From an uncultured Lachnospiraceae bacterium (GTDB lineage: Bacteria; Bacillota; Clostridia; Lachnospirales; Lachnospiraceae): a stretch of DNA of 64,000 bases. Location of the stretch: contig ONKG01000026.1 in NCBI GenBank assembly GCA_900318375.1, positions 23,882 to 87,881 on the forward strand. Reading direction: 5' to 3'. The position numbers were made by a program, and so were the translations under genes. Of the stretch, positions 34,159 through 43,855 are shown one piece after another (positions within the stretch are counted from its first letter, which is position 1; each line of letters opens with the position of its first letter). Under the pieces are notes generated by a model. The model saw only the letters and a program-made list of their open reading frames with translations. It did not search any database and was not told the DNA's origin.

Positions 34159-37100
34159 TTATTCCGCCGGTGTTTTCTCCTCCAGATCCTGTGCTTTCTG
34201 CATTTCTCTGGAAAGCGTGGAGAAGAGCTGTGCTGTATCGATGGGTTTTCTCAGGCAGGCATTCATCCCTGCTTCGAAGCATCTCTGTTCATTGGAGGGT
34301 TCAATATCCGCCGTCAGAGCTACGATCGGAATCGTTTTTGCGTCCTGGAGCGAGCTCCTGCGTATTGCCTTAGTCGCCTCCAGTCCGTCCATGATCGGCA
34401 TCATGACGTCCATCAGGACTGCCTGGAAGTGATAGGGGCCGTTGTTCTCATACATCTGGACAGCCTCTTCCCCGTCCCTGGCAAGCTCCGCATGCACACC
34501 GAGAGTCTCAAGGATTTTGATGACAACTTCGGCGTTGAGAGTGTTGTCCTCCGCAACAAGGACATTTTTCCCGTAGAGCAGACGTCCCTCAATGGTGGAA
34601 CTGCGGCGGCTCTGGGTGCGGATCTGATCCGGCGAGGCCAGGTCATATTCGAGAGTCACGATAAATGTCGTGCCCCGTCCCAGTTTGCTGTGGCAGGTAA
34701 TGGTGCCGCCCAGAAGATCGACCAGGTTCCGGCAGATATAGAGGCCCAGGCCTGTGCCGTCGCGCATACTGTTGTCAGAGCCGTTCTCCTGCTCGAAGGG
34801 CAGGAACATTTTCTGCTGAAATGCATCACTGATCCCGCGGCCGGTGTCGCGGATCGTGTAGGTGTGGTTTGCCTGATGGTCTTTATAGAAAACATTCGCT
34901 TCAAAAGCGACTCTTCCGCCTGCCGGTGTGAACTTGATGGCGTTGCCCAGAAGGTTGACGATGATGCGGGTCACATGTTCTGTGTCCATCATGACCACAC
35001 GATTCTCACATCCCTCGATCCTGGTCTGGAGATAGAGTCCTGCGGCATTGGCCTTCTGCGCGATGATCGCCACCGCCTCTTCCAGGACCTCCTGCTCGCG
35101 TACCGCTGTACTGACGCTGACCACCTTGCCCGCGTTGATGCGGCTGGTCTCCAGCACTTCATCGATCAGGCTGGTCAGATAGTGGGTTGAAGAGAGCACT
35201 TTCTCCATATTGTCCCGGGCGCCGTCAGGCAGCCCTTTTTCACGCAGTGAGAGCTGGGCCAGACCCTTGATGGCTGTCAGAGGCGTCCGCATGTCATGAC
35301 TCATATGAGATAGGAATGCCTCTTTCTCCTGTCCGGACTTGACAGCCGCGCGGAGTGCCTTTGTCATCTCCTCGATCTGTGTCTTGTCTCCGATCTGCTG
35401 CGTCGTATCGATAAAGGTCAATACCAGTCCGCTGACATAGCCCTTGTCTCTTTTCACGGGTTTATCATCAGCAGGGGCTTTCTGGTCCCGCCTGCCGGCT
35501 CCGGCCATAGTTGCGGAAATATCCGCGGGCGCGCTGTTTCCGCTTATAATGCTCTCGCCGCTTTCGGAACCGCTTCCGGCACCTGTTCCGGAAACCACAC
35601 GGAATCCGCCGACAGGCACTTCGGTCTCGTCGCTGTCCAGAGGCTTTTTCTCATGGGTCCGGTAAGGCGCTATACGCACAAGATAGGTCTTGCCCGCAAC
35701 CGAAGCGCATGCCAGTTCCACAGGCTGCATAGTCTGCAGGACCTGATGGCAGAGCGCAATGAGATCAACGGTCGCAAAGTGATAGGCTATGTAACGGAGA
35801 GAACGTCCGACATCATGCTCCGCGACACTGAATTCATCCGCAATATATTCGGTAAATTTCCGCACATTGAGCTTTCGGTCGACCATGACGATACCGACCA
35901 TGGTCGTGGCGAGGAAGTTTGCCATGTCGTCATTGACAGACGCCAGCTCTCCGACCTTGGCCTGGTACTCGGAGTTGACCGTATAGAGTTCCTCATTGAC
36001 GGATTGCAGCTCTTCATTTGAGCTCTGCAGTTCTTCATTTGCCGTCAGCAGTTCCTCGTTTGCTGCCTGAAGCTCTGCGTTGACGGACTCCAGTTCCGTG
36101 ACTGTATGGCTGAGGTTATCCTGGGTGACATGAAGATCTTTTTCCAGATCCGCGATGCGCTGCGCAGCTGCTGTGTCGATGTTGTAGTGCTCCATGTCAA
36201 CAGGCTTGTCCGCCTCCCGGGAAGGCCTGAGGAATGCGATCGCCGTTATGCCCGTATCTGCTCCGATTTTGTCACTGATAGGCTGGGCGACGAGCGAAAT
36301 ATATTCCGGCGATTCGCCGATCTGCACAGGGATTTTGTCATAGGCCACACGTCCGTGCAGTTCCCTTGACTCCTTGAGCGCCTTGGAGACCGCGATCCGC
36401 AGATCTGCCCTGATCAGCGAGAAAATATCCAGCGTGACATTTCCGACCGGTATCGTGATAAAGTCTCCGCACTTTCCGTAAGAATGGCAGAGTTCATTTT
36501 TCTCGTCGACAAGAACACAGGCCGGCATCAGAAGTTCCAGCACGCGGGTATCTATCTCTCCTGCCGGGAAATGCGAATCAGTGTCAAAGCTGTCCCCCTT
36601 GTAGTGCTGGGGCATCAGCTGGCTCTCGATTCCCTGCAGAGAGTAGGTGATGTGTTCATGGGACGGAGTGCGCCCGGACCTGTTGTGCACAAAGATCTTT
36701 TCATTGGGGCAGAGCACACGGAAGACGTCGTCATAATCGATGACGGATTCCGAGCGGCCCAGAAACAGATATCCGCCGTCGTTGAGCGCCATATGGAAGA
36801 TGGCGAACAGATTTCTCTGCAGGATACTCTGGAAATAGATCAGAAGATTTCTGCAGCTGACCAGATCCAGCCTGCCGAAGGGCGGATCCTGGAAAACATT
36901 ATGTTGCGCAAACACGATCATCTTCCTGATATCGTGATTGACCGTGTAGCGGTTTCCTTTTTTCGTGAAAAAGCGGGACAGGCGGGTGATCGTCACATCC
37001 TCCTGGATGCTGTCTCCATAGATGCCGCGGCCGGCAACCGCGATGGAATCCGCGTCCAGATCCGTGGCGAAAATCTTGATATCGCGGCGAAGCCCCATTT

Positions 37101-38097
37101 CCTCCATGGCTTCCGCAAAAATGATTCCTATGGAGTAGGCTTCCTCGCCGGTGGAACAACCCGCTACCCAGATACGGATCTGGTCGGAGGGACGGGCATT
37201 GCGCAGAAGATCCTTGACGACACGTTCCTTGAGAACATCAAAATAATCCTGGTCGCGGAAAAAGCTGGTGACACCGATCAGGACCTCTTTGGCCAGAAGC
37301 CTCGCCTCCTCCGGATTGTTGGACATGTAATTCACATACTCGCGGAGATTGCGGTTATGGGTGACCACGATCCTTCGCTCGATGCGGCGCAGGACAGTTG
37401 TCTGCTTATAATAGGAGTAGTTTACATTTGTGACGTTTTTCAGAATCGAAAAGACCTGTGACAGAAGATCCCCGTCCGAGAGCTGGAGTCTCTGCCCGGC
37501 GTCTGCCATGGAACGGGAGATGTGCGCCATCTCTCGGGCGATACTGTCGGGATTCAGGATCAGATCCACAAAGCCCGTCGCAATCGCGCTGCGGGGCATG
37601 CCGTCAAACTTGGCGCTCTCCGGAGACTGGGCGATGATCATGCCGTTGCGCTCCTTGATGGAGCGGATTCCGTTGGTTCCGTCCGAGCCCGTGCCCGAAA
37701 GGATCATGGCGACGGCGCGGTTCTCATAGGACTTTGCCAGGGAACGGAAAAAGACATCGATCGGATGATTGATATGCTGATGATTATATTCGTGAAGATG
37801 CAGGACATCCTCTTCAATGACCATATTGTATTTGGGAGGAAGCATGTAGACTGTATTTTTGCGCACATGCATTCCCTCCTGGACCTCCACCACGGGCATT
37901 GTGGTGTATTTGCCCAGAATATCCGCCAGAAGACTGCGATGATCCGGGGACAGATGCTGTATGACTACAAAGGCCATCCCCGTATCGACAGGAAGGAAGG
38001 TCAAAAACTGCTGAAGCGCCTCCAGACCGCCTGCTGAAGAACCGATTCCGACTACACAGCCGGGACGTTCACTTTTTTTGCTCTTGTCTATTTTCAT
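34159..38097 (-). CDS. CheB-CheR-PAS-histidine kinase-receiver hybrid protein
   Basis: 1312 residues combining five modules. Methylesterase CheB at 15-190 (GIGSSAGG, QHLSPDH, SGTGSDGT); methyltransferase CheR at about 210-470 (GVTSFFRDQDYF, AGCSTGEEAYS); a coiled coil of repeated NEELQS-type units at about 660-720; a PAS-like region; a histidine kinase with SHMSHDMRTPLTAIKG (His near 929), LLGNAIKFTPAGG and DTGRGI; and a receiver with Asp near 1231 in MDVMMPIMDGLEA and KPID. It senses an unknown signal and probably relays phosphate internally. No other chemotaxis gene is in the window. Start 38097 follows GGAAGGAAGTT. Confidence 0.92.
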   Translation of the reverse strand: MKIDKSKKSERPGCVVGIGSSAGGLEALQQFLTFLPVDTGMAFVVIQHLSPDHRSLLADILGKYTTMPVVEVQEGMHVRKNTVYMLPPKYNMVIEEDVLHLHEYNHQHINHPIDVFFRSLAKSYENRAVAMILSGTGSDGTNGIRSIKERNGMIIAQSPESAKFDGMPRSAIATGFVDLILNPDSIAREMAHISRSMADAGQRLQLSDGDLLSQVFSILKNVTNVNYSYYKQTTVLRRIERRIVVTHNRNLREYVNYMSNNPEEARLLAKEVLIGVTSFFRDQDYFDVLKERVVKDLLRNARPSDQIRIWVAGCSTGEEAYSIGIIFAEAMEEMGLRRDIKIFATDLDADSIAVAGRGIYGDSIQEDVTITRLSRFFTKKGNRYTVNHDIRKMIVFAQHNVFQDPPFGRLDLVSCRNLLIYFQSILQRNLFAIFHMALNDGGYLFLGRSESVIDYDDVFRVLCPNEKIFVHNRSGRTPSHEHITYSLQGIESQLMPQHYKGDSFDTDSHFPAGEIDTRVLELLMPACVLVDEKNELCHSYGKCGDFITIPVGNVTLDIFSLIRADLRIAVSKALKESRELHGRVAYDKIPVQIGESPEYISLVAQPISDKIGADTGITAIAFLRPSREADKPVDMEHYNIDTAAAQRIADLEKDLHVTQDNLSHTVTELESVNAELQAANEELLTANEELQSSNEELQSVNEELYTVNSEYQAKVGELASVNDDMANFLATTMVGIVMVDRKLNVRKFTEYIADEFSVAEHDVGRSLRYIAYHFATVDLIALCHQVLQTMQPVELACASVAGKTYLVRIAPYRTHEKKPLDSDETEVPVGGFRVVSGTGAGSGSESGESIISGNSAPADISATMAGAGRRDQKAPADDKPVKRDKGYVSGLVLTFIDTTQQIGDKTQIEEMTKALRAAVKSGQEKEAFLSHMSHDMRTPLTAIKGLAQLSLREKGLPDGARDNMEKVLSSTHYLTSLIDEVLETSRINAGKVVSVSTAVREQEVLEEAVAIIAQKANAAGLYLQTRIEGCENRVVMMDTEHVTRIIVNLLGNAIKFTPAGGRVAFEANVFYKDHQANHTYTIRDTGRGISDAFQQKMFLPFEQENGSDNSMRDGTGLGLYICRNLVDLLGGTITCHSKLGRGTTFIVTLEYDLASPDQIRTQSRRSSTIEGRLLYGKNVLVAEDNTLNAEVVIKILETLGVHAELARDGEEAVQMYENNGPYHFQAVLMDVMMPIMDGLEATKAIRRSSLQDAKTIPIVALTADIEPSNEQRCFEAGMNACLRKPIDTAQLFSTLSREMQKAQDLEEKTPAE

Positions 38098-38277
38098 AAC
38101 TTCCTTCCCCGGACCGTCTCCCGGTCCGCCGGATGAATACATGTCTGTACAGTTAACTGTGACAATACAATGTGCTGCGGGACTTTCTCCGCAGTATATC
38201 CTTAAAGGGAACAAGTCTGCCTGATCTGTATTGTTTGTATTGTTGTTTTCCTGCTGTTAATGTGTTTCCTTTTCCAT

Positions 38278-38814
38278 CTATTTCTCTGAGTCTTTTTGTT
38301 TCTCTGATGCAGCGCGGACTGTCCGGATGATTCTCGCGACGACCTCTTCGACCTCCCCGCTTCCTTCCCGCACGATCAGATCGGCGTATTTTTCATACAG
38401 CACCGTCCTCTCATCGTAGAGGTCACGGAGGGTCTGCCCCTCCCGGAGTACCACTCCCCGCTGACGGATGTTCCGGAGCCTTTTCTGTATGACATCAAAA
38501 TCCACTTGCAGATAGATGACTGCGCCGATATCCCGCAGATGCTTCATCGCCTCTTCCCCGTATACGGCGCTGCCGCCGGTCGCGATGACACTGCGCGATG
38601 CCCGGATCGAAGCATTTACATCATTTTCCACCCGGATAAATCCTTCAACACCCTTTTCCAGAATAATTTCCCTGAGGCGCTTTCCCTCTCTTCTCTGGAT
38701 GAGCAGGTCTGAATCGATAAAATCAAATCCCAGGACTTTCGCCAGGATGACACCGACAGTGCTTTTCCCCGATGCCGGCATTCCGATCAATATCAGATTG
38801 TCTTTTTTAGCCAA
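38278..38814 (-). CDS. aroK: Shikimate kinase
   Basis: 178 residues. Phosphorylates shikimate on the route to aromatic amino acids. The P-loop is GMPASGKST (11-19), followed by DSDLLIQRREGKRL (shikimate-binding aspartate), IRVENDV, and ATGGSAVYGEEAM. I use TTG at 38814, preceded by GAGGAGAG; the frame is open to 38937 but that part has no family similarity and no site. The conserved RPLL lid arginine segment is altered (RQRGVVLREGQ), so weak or divergent shikimate affinity is possible. Confidence 0.85.
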   Translation of the reverse strand: MAKKDNLILIGMPASGKSTVGVILAKVLGFDFIDSDLLIQRREGKRLREIILEKGVEGFIRVENDVNASIRASRSVIATGGSAVYGEEAMKHLRDIGAVIYLQVDFDVIQKRLRNIRQRGVVLREGQTLRDLYDERTVLYEKYADLIVREGSGEVEEVVARIIRTVRAASEKQKDSEK

Positions 38815-39311
38815 TGTCAGCTCTCCTCTCCTTCCGGCAGCAGGCCGCAGCAAACAAATATTGACGCGGCGGTTTGCCCCCGGCATGACGGGACACTGCC
38901 ACTGCTTAAGTATACCACAAGTAGAATCCCTCAACATGTAAATAATATTGATTTATTAAGATTTAAAGAGAATTTTATCCTGCCGCGCGCAGGACCTGGG
39001 GCAGGTCCTGATGCTTGAAGGGGATGCCGGAAGCCTGCCGCCCGGCCCTCTCTATGCCCCCGGCTTTGGTCCCGGCTTTGGTTCCCGGCTTTGGTTCCCG
39101 CCCCCTCTTCCAGTGAAACAGAGTTGTTTCTTTCATGCGCAACTCGTGGTATACTGTAAACGCCTGAATATCCGGAGACTGCGGCCCGAAGACATTCCGG
39201 ACCCGCTCCATTAATCCGAACCTTCATAAAGCCGAAACTCAATGAATCTGACAGTATGGAAACAGTCCCTGCGCTTTCAGGAATACTGTTTTTATAACAA
39301 GAGGTACAATT
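38815..39311. other. Gap before the amino-sugar cluster
   Basis: No convincing gene. Holds three tandem copies of CGGCTTTGGT(T)CC at about 39060-39098 and an extended -10 box near 39147. A 78-codon minus-strand frame is open but compositionally odd. Confidence 0.5.
39147..39155 (+). promoter_or_regulatory. Extended -10 promoter candidate for the amino-sugar cluster
   Basis: TGGTATACT, a TGn plus TATACT box, 157 bases before the aminotransferase start. No good -35 hexamer accompanies it. Confidence 0.45.
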
Positions 39312-40445
39312 ATGATTTCTTTTAATGTTCCCCCTTATATCGGAACAGAACTTGATTACGTAAAACAGGCTATCGACGCGCACAAGATCTGCGGCGACGG
39401 GCAGTTTACCAAAAAATGCCATGCATATCTGGAAGAGCGCTTTAATGCGCAGAAGGTATTGCTGACAACCAGCGGCACCACTGCCCTGGAAATGGCCACG
39501 ATTCTCTGCGGCCTTGAGAAAGGCGACGAAGTCATCGTCCCGAGCTTTACCTTCTCCAGTACTGCCACCGCGATCGTACTGACCGGCGCGACACCTGTCT
39601 TTGTCGATATCCGCCCGGACACCATGAATATCGATGAGACAAAGATCGAGGCAGCGATCACGGAGAAAACCCGCGCGATCATGGCCGTTCATTACGCCGG
39701 TGTCGCCTGCGAAATGGACACCATTATGGACATCGCCGCCCGTCACAATCTCAAGGTGATCGAAGACGCGGCACAGGGTGTCATGTCCTCCTACAAAGGA
39801 CGCGCTCTGGGCACGATCGGCGATTTCGGCTGCTACTCTTTCCATGAGACCAAAAACTACTCCATGGGAGAGGGCGGGGCGCTTCTCATCCGCGACCCCG
39901 AACACAATGACGACGCAGAGATCCTGCGCGAAAAAGGCACCAACCGCGCACGGTTTTTCCGCGGCCAGGTGGATAAATACACCTGGGTGAACTATGGCAG
40001 CAGCTATCTGCCCAGTGATATGAATGCCGCCTATCTCTGGGCCCAGCTCCAGGAGGCAGACAGGATCAATGATAACCGTCTCGCTATCTGGAATACCTAT
40101 TCCCAAGCCTTTGCGCCCCTTGCCGCCGCCGGCAGAATCGAAGTTCCGACCATACCTGAGGGCTGCGTCCACAACGCGCATATGTATTACATCAAGCTTC
40201 GGGATCTCGATGACCGCACTGCCTTCATCAAGTATCTGAAGGATAAGGGTATCGTCGCTGTCTTCCACTATGTCCCTCTCCACAGCGCGCCGGCCGGCCG
40301 CAAATTCGGCCGTTTCCACGGAGAAGACCGCTATACCACCAGCGAAGGAGACCGTCTGGTCCGTCTGCCTCTCTATTACGGGCTGACACCGGAAGACCAG
40401 GAGTACGTCATCGCTACTGCCATGGAATACCTCAACAAGGCCTGA
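39312..40445 (+). CDS. rffA: dTDP-4-amino-4,6-dideoxygalactose transaminase-like enzyme (RffA/WecE)
   Basis: 377 residues, PLP-dependent. From recalled family sequences it matches RffA/WecE along its whole length: FNVPPYIGTELDYV, CGDGQFTKKC, VDIRPDTMNIDETKIEAAIT, HYAGVACEMDTIM, EDAAQGVMSSYKGRALGTIG, FSFHETKNYSMGEGGA with PLP lysine Lys181, REKGTNRARFFRGQVDKYTW. It should convert dTDP-4-keto-6-deoxyglucose to the 4-amino-4,6-dideoxygalactose nucleotide. No RmlA/B genes are in the window. AAGAGG precedes the ATG. First gene of a six-gene plus-strand cluster. Confidence 0.92.
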   Translation: MISFNVPPYIGTELDYVKQAIDAHKICGDGQFTKKCHAYLEERFNAQKVLLTTSGTTALEMATILCGLEKGDEVIVPSFTFSSTATAIVLTGATPVFVDIRPDTMNIDETKIEAAITEKTRAIMAVHYAGVACEMDTIMDIAARHNLKVIEDAAQGVMSSYKGRALGTIGDFGCYSFHETKNYSMGEGGALLIRDPEHNDDAEILREKGTNRARFFRGQVDKYTWVNYGSSYLPSDMNAAYLWAQLQEADRINDNRLAIWNTYSQAFAPLAAAGRIEVPTIPEGCVHNAHMYYIKLRDLDDRTAFIKYLKDKGIVAVFHYVPLHSAPAGRKFGRFHGEDRYTTSEGDRLVRLPLYYGLTPEDQEYVIATAMEYLNKA

Positions 40446-40586
40446 CAAGGCCGGCGTACTCTCTGCACACCGGGACGGACCCTGCTCATCCGGCAGCCGC
40501 CTTTTCCGGAATCCTGCGGCAGGGACCGGAACCGACGCACTCTCCCTGCGCACAATCTATTGAATCATTCATTCGAGAGGAAGACT

Positions 40587-41657
40587 ATGCCTTCTGGACA
40601 GAAAAAGAAACTGATCAGCTTTATCATCCCCTGCTATGCAAGTGAGGGGTCCGTGGGTCTTGTCATCGACGAGATCCGCGAAGTAGTTGCTCAAAAGCCC
40701 GACTTTGACTATCAGATCGTCGCTGTCAATGACTGCTCCCCCGACAACGTGCTCGGAGTCCTGCGCGGCATCGCAGCCAAAGACCCCAGGGTCGCCGTCA
40801 TCGATCTGGCCAAAAACGGCGGGCGCCACAATGCGCTCATGTGCGGCTGTCACTATGCCTCGGGCGACTACGTTGTCTTCATCGATGACGACCAGCAGTG
40901 TCCCGCGGACCGGCTCTGGGATCTTCTCGATCCTCTTGTAAACGGCGATTACGACGTCTCGATCGCCCGCTACCGCAAGAAGACCCAGTCGGGATTCAAA
41001 AATTTCGGATCCGCAGTCAATGACCGCGTCGCCACCTGGCTTCTGGGCAAAGATCCCAACCTGAAATTCTCAAACTTCTCCGTGATGAAGAAATTCGTCA
41101 AGGATGAAGTTGTCAAATATACGAATCCCTATCCCTATCTGTCCGGCCTGATGCTCCGCGCGACACGCCGCGTCATCAATGTGGATATGGAGGAGCGCGT
41201 CCGCACCATAGGTGTCGGACATTACAGTTTTAAAAAATCCTTTGCCCTCTGGATGAACAGCTTCACGGCCTTTTCTGTCAAGCCCCTGCGCCTGGCCACC
41301 GGAATCGGCGTCCTCTGGGCAATCCTCGGTGTCATCATGGGTCTCCGCACCGTGATCAGAAAGCTCCTCAACCCGAGCATCCCGCTGGGCTACAGTTCCA
41401 CGATGGCCGTCCTTCTCTTCTCCACGGGAATGATCATGTTCATGCTCGGTCTGATCGGAGAATACATAGGGCGGATATACATATCGCTGAACAACTCCCC
41501 CCAGTTCGTCATCCGGGAAAAAATCAATCTCCCCGATCCCCGTTCAGAATACGGATGGGCTGCAGGGCAGGATCCCCGCGCGGTTTCACGCAGACCGGCA
41601 TACCCGCAGCATACTCTGCCCCATACGGAACAGCACGACTACAGATTTAAGGAGTAG
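40587..41657 (+). CDS. Polyisoprenyl-phosphate glycosyltransferase (GT2, ArnC/GtrB/DPM1-like)
   Basis: 356 residues. The cytosolic GT-A domain has SFIIPCYASEGS, VNDCSPDNV, NGGRHNALMCGC and FIDDDQQCP. Two C-terminal membrane helices (about residues 230-250 and 270-300) place it with enzymes that load one sugar onto undecaprenyl phosphate at the inner face. By context the sugar would be the amino sugar made by the upstream enzyme. ATG at 40587 has GAGAGGAAG before it; an upstream TTG at 40560 is less likely. 141 bases after rffA. Confidence 0.9.
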   Translation: MPSGQKKKLISFIIPCYASEGSVGLVIDEIREVVAQKPDFDYQIVAVNDCSPDNVLGVLRGIAAKDPRVAVIDLAKNGGRHNALMCGCHYASGDYVVFIDDDQQCPADRLWDLLDPLVNGDYDVSIARYRKKTQSGFKNFGSAVNDRVATWLLGKDPNLKFSNFSVMKKFVKDEVVKYTNPYPYLSGLMLRATRRVINVDMEERVRTIGVGHYSFKKSFALWMNSFTAFSVKPLRLATGIGVLWAILGVIMGLRTVIRKLLNPSIPLGYSSTMAVLLFSTGMIMFMLGLIGEYIGRIYISLNNSPQFVIREKINLPDPRSEYGWAAGQDPRAVSRRPAYPQHTLPHTEQHDYRFKE

Positions 41658-41665
41658 ATTCATTC

Positions 41666-42982
41666 ATGTCAGATTCTGTTATTCATTCCGCCTCTCCGTC
41701 TCTTTCCTCACAAGACCGGAGTTCCTCTAAAAAAAAGCTGCTGGTCATCGGAGCGGGCGATTTCCAGCTTCCTCTGGTGCAGCAGGCTGCAAAGACCTGC
41801 GAGGTCCTTCTCGCCGCACCGGTGATCTCCCCCGCCTTTGACCCCTACATCTCCGACCGCCTGATCGTCGATGTAAGGGACGAAGAATCGATCCTCTCTT
41901 TCGCGCAGGCGCACAAAATCGACGGAGTCATTACAGACCAGACCGATATCGCCGTCCGCAGTGTCGCCTATGTCGCCGAAAAAATGGGCCTTCCGGGCAT
42001 CGGATATGAGACCGGCCTTCTCTTCACCGACAAGAGCCGCATGCGCAGCCGTCTGGCTGAGCTGGGGCTCCCTCTTCTCGCCAACAGGACTGTCTCCTCA
42101 GTCGAAGAGGCAGTCGCTTTTTATAGGGAACTGGTCAGTTCTGCCGGCCGGAGCACAGACCCTGTCCGCGTCATCATCAAGCCTCTCGATACCCAGGGAA
42201 GCCGGGGAGTCCAGGTCTGCGCGGGCGAACAGGAGATCCGGGACAAATATCCCGAGGCTGCCCGCTGGTCCGGCAATCACGAAGTCATCATTGAGCATTT
42301 TGCGACCGGCCGCGAGTTCGTCGTGGAGTCCCTCGTCCTGGATCATAAATACAAGACTCTCTGTATCGGAGATACGCTCTATTTCGATATCCCCGATGCT
42401 TTTGCCGCCAAGAGCCGTATCTTCCCCACAACGGCAGACGATGCCCTCCGCGGCAAGGTGCTGGATCTGGATGAGAAGATCATCACCGGCTTCGGCCTGA
42501 CCCAGGGTATCACCCACAGCGAATATATAATGGACGGAGACGAGGTCTACCTCATCGAGACAGCTGCCCGCGGCGGCGGGGTCTTCATCTCCTCTGACCT
42601 GATCAGCCTTTCCAGCGGTCTGCACACCGAACAGTTCCTGGTCGATATGGCCCTCGGACAGCAGAAGGAAATGCCCCTCATCCTGCCTCAGCAGTGTTTC
42701 TGCGGCTACATGGCCTTCTATCTGCCCATCGGACGAGTCATCCGCGCCGACGGCATCGAAGATGTCCTGGCCTTTCCCTTTGTCCACCGCACCCAGCTCG
42801 GAAAGCTGCATGCCGGCATCGAAAATCACGAGGGAGCGACCGACAAGACCTCCCGCCTCGCCGTCATTGTCTCAGGTGACACCCGCGAAGAGCTCATGGA
42901 GCACATGGCCCAAGTCCGCTCCACACTGAAAATCGATATTGAAGCCCCGGACGGTTCGATCATCGGTCCGATCTGGGAATAA
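41666..42982 (+). CDS. ATP-grasp ligase (carboxylate-amine ligase type)
   Basis: 438 residues. KKLLVIGAGDFQLPLVQQA is the N-terminal Rossmann-like domain; ATP-grasp loops are RVIIKPLDTQGSRGVQV and the metal-binding YLIETAARGGGVF. The last 100 residues carry a small beta domain. Such enzymes form amide bonds using ATP. Within this cluster the simplest idea is acylation of the 4-amino group with an amino or hydroxy acid, before or after lipid loading (inference). AAGGAG precedes the ATG, and the gene starts 8 bases after the glycosyltransferase stop. Confidence 0.82.
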   Translation: MSDSVIHSASPSLSSQDRSSSKKKLLVIGAGDFQLPLVQQAAKTCEVLLAAPVISPAFDPYISDRLIVDVRDEESILSFAQAHKIDGVITDQTDIAVRSVAYVAEKMGLPGIGYETGLLFTDKSRMRSRLAELGLPLLANRTVSSVEEAVAFYRELVSSAGRSTDPVRVIIKPLDTQGSRGVQVCAGEQEIRDKYPEAARWSGNHEVIIEHFATGREFVVESLVLDHKYKTLCIGDTLYFDIPDAFAAKSRIFPTTADDALRGKVLDLDEKIITGFGLTQGITHSEYIMDGDEVYLIETAARGGGVFISSDLISLSSGLHTEQFLVDMALGQQKEMPLILPQQCFCGYMAFYLPIGRVIRADGIEDVLAFPFVHRTQLGKLHAGIENHEGATDKTSRLAVIVSGDTREELMEHMAQVRSTLKIDIEAPDGSIIGPIWE

Positions 42983-43002
42983 ACGATACGGAGGTATTGC
43001 TC

Positions 43003-43380
43003 TTGCTCAAGCACTTTCTTGACAGGCGGCGCAATGTTTTCCTGCTCGCCGCCTTCGCTGTATTTATGGAGAGCCTGACTTCTCCCTGCCTGAAAATAGG
43101 ATCTCAGCGATATGAGCCCTTTTCCGCGGGGTATTTTTTCTGGTTCGGCCTGGCCGTCGTCATCCTCGGCATCTATGCGGTGTGCTGGCAGCTCATCCTG
43201 GAGCGCATTCCCCTGACAACCGCCTATCTGAGGCGCGGCTTCAGCTATATCCTGCTCTTCGTCTGGTCCACACTGATCTTTCATGAGACCATCACTCTCA
43301 AACAGATCATAGGCATTGCCGTGATCTCCCTGGGAATGGTGATCAGTGTTTCCGACGAACACGGCAGAAAAAAGAAATAA
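43003..43380 (+). CDS. Four-helix SMR/EamA-like membrane protein, subunit 1 (ArnE/F-like)
   Basis: 125 residues with four predicted membrane helices, half an EamA transporter: FWFGLAVVILGIYAVCWQLILERIPLTTAYL and FHETITLKQIIGIAVISLGMVIS, the terminal motif common to SMR-type proteins. Start TTG at 43003, 8 bases after GGAGG. Together with the next gene it resembles the ArnE-ArnF heterodimer that flips undecaprenyl-phosphate-aminoarabinose. 20 bases after the ATP-grasp gene. Confidence 0.8.
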   Translation: MLKHFLDRRRNVFLLAAFAVFMESLTSPCLKIGSQRYEPFSAGYFFWFGLAVVILGIYAVCWQLILERIPLTTAYLRRGFSYILLFVWSTLIFHETITLKQIIGIAVISLGMVISVSDEHGRKKK

Positions 43381-43464
43381 ATAATCCGTTCAGGCCCCGA
43401 ATTCCGGGTCCATCCTTACAGGCATAGTTCCGAATGGTCTGAAACATAAAGAGGTATCCTGCAA

Positions 43465-43821
43465 ATGTCCAACCTTCTGACTCCTCAGGTCTGCTACGCA
43501 GCCGCCATCATCGGCGCTTTTATCACAGCTCTGAGCCAGATTCTGCTCAAGACTCAGGCAAATACGACCGGTGAAAAGGGATTTTTCAGCAAATTCCTCA
43601 ATATCCGTGTCATTGTTTCGTACGGCCTTCTTTTCCTTACACTGGCCATCAATCAGGTCGCCCTGCGCTTTGTCCCTCTCTCGGTCATGCCCTGCATCAC
43701 AGCCACAAGCTTTGTGTGGGTCTTCGTGCTGGGCGCTCTGATCCTGAAGGAAAAGGTATCCCCGAGAAAAGTCCTCGGTGTCGCTGTCATCATCGCAGGC
43801 GTTGTGATCTCCAGACTCTGA
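43465..43821 (+). CDS. Four-helix SMR/EamA-like membrane protein, subunit 2 (ArnE/F-like)
   Basis: 118 residues, four membrane helices: AAAIIGAFITALSQILLKTQA, VSYGLLFLTLAINQVALRFVPLSVMPCITA and LKEKVSPRKVLGVAVIIAGVVISRL. It has the canonical SMR/EamA ending. Distinct in sequence from its neighbour, consistent with an asymmetric dimer working as a lipid-linked sugar flippase (inference from context). An AAAGAGG site precedes the start by about 9 bases. Confidence 0.82.
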   Translation: MSNLLTPQVCYAAAIIGAFITALSQILLKTQANTTGEKGFFSKFLNIRVIVSYGLLFLTLAINQVALRFVPLSVMPCITATSFVWVFVLGALILKEKVSPRKVLGVAVIIAGVVISRL

Positions 43822-43855
43822 TCTTCCGACTAAGATTCCCCGAAAGGAATACCCC

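Noticed and set aside
38975-39211. 78-codon minus-strand frame, partly protein-like
   Set aside because: The second half is the translation of a GGCTTTGGTTCCC tandem repeat, and it overlaps the likely cluster promoter. Kept only as a weak possibility.
38931-40553. 540-codon minus-strand frame opposite rffA
   Set aside because: A shadow of the plus-strand aminotransferase caused by codon bias; the plus frame matches RffA/WecE along its length.
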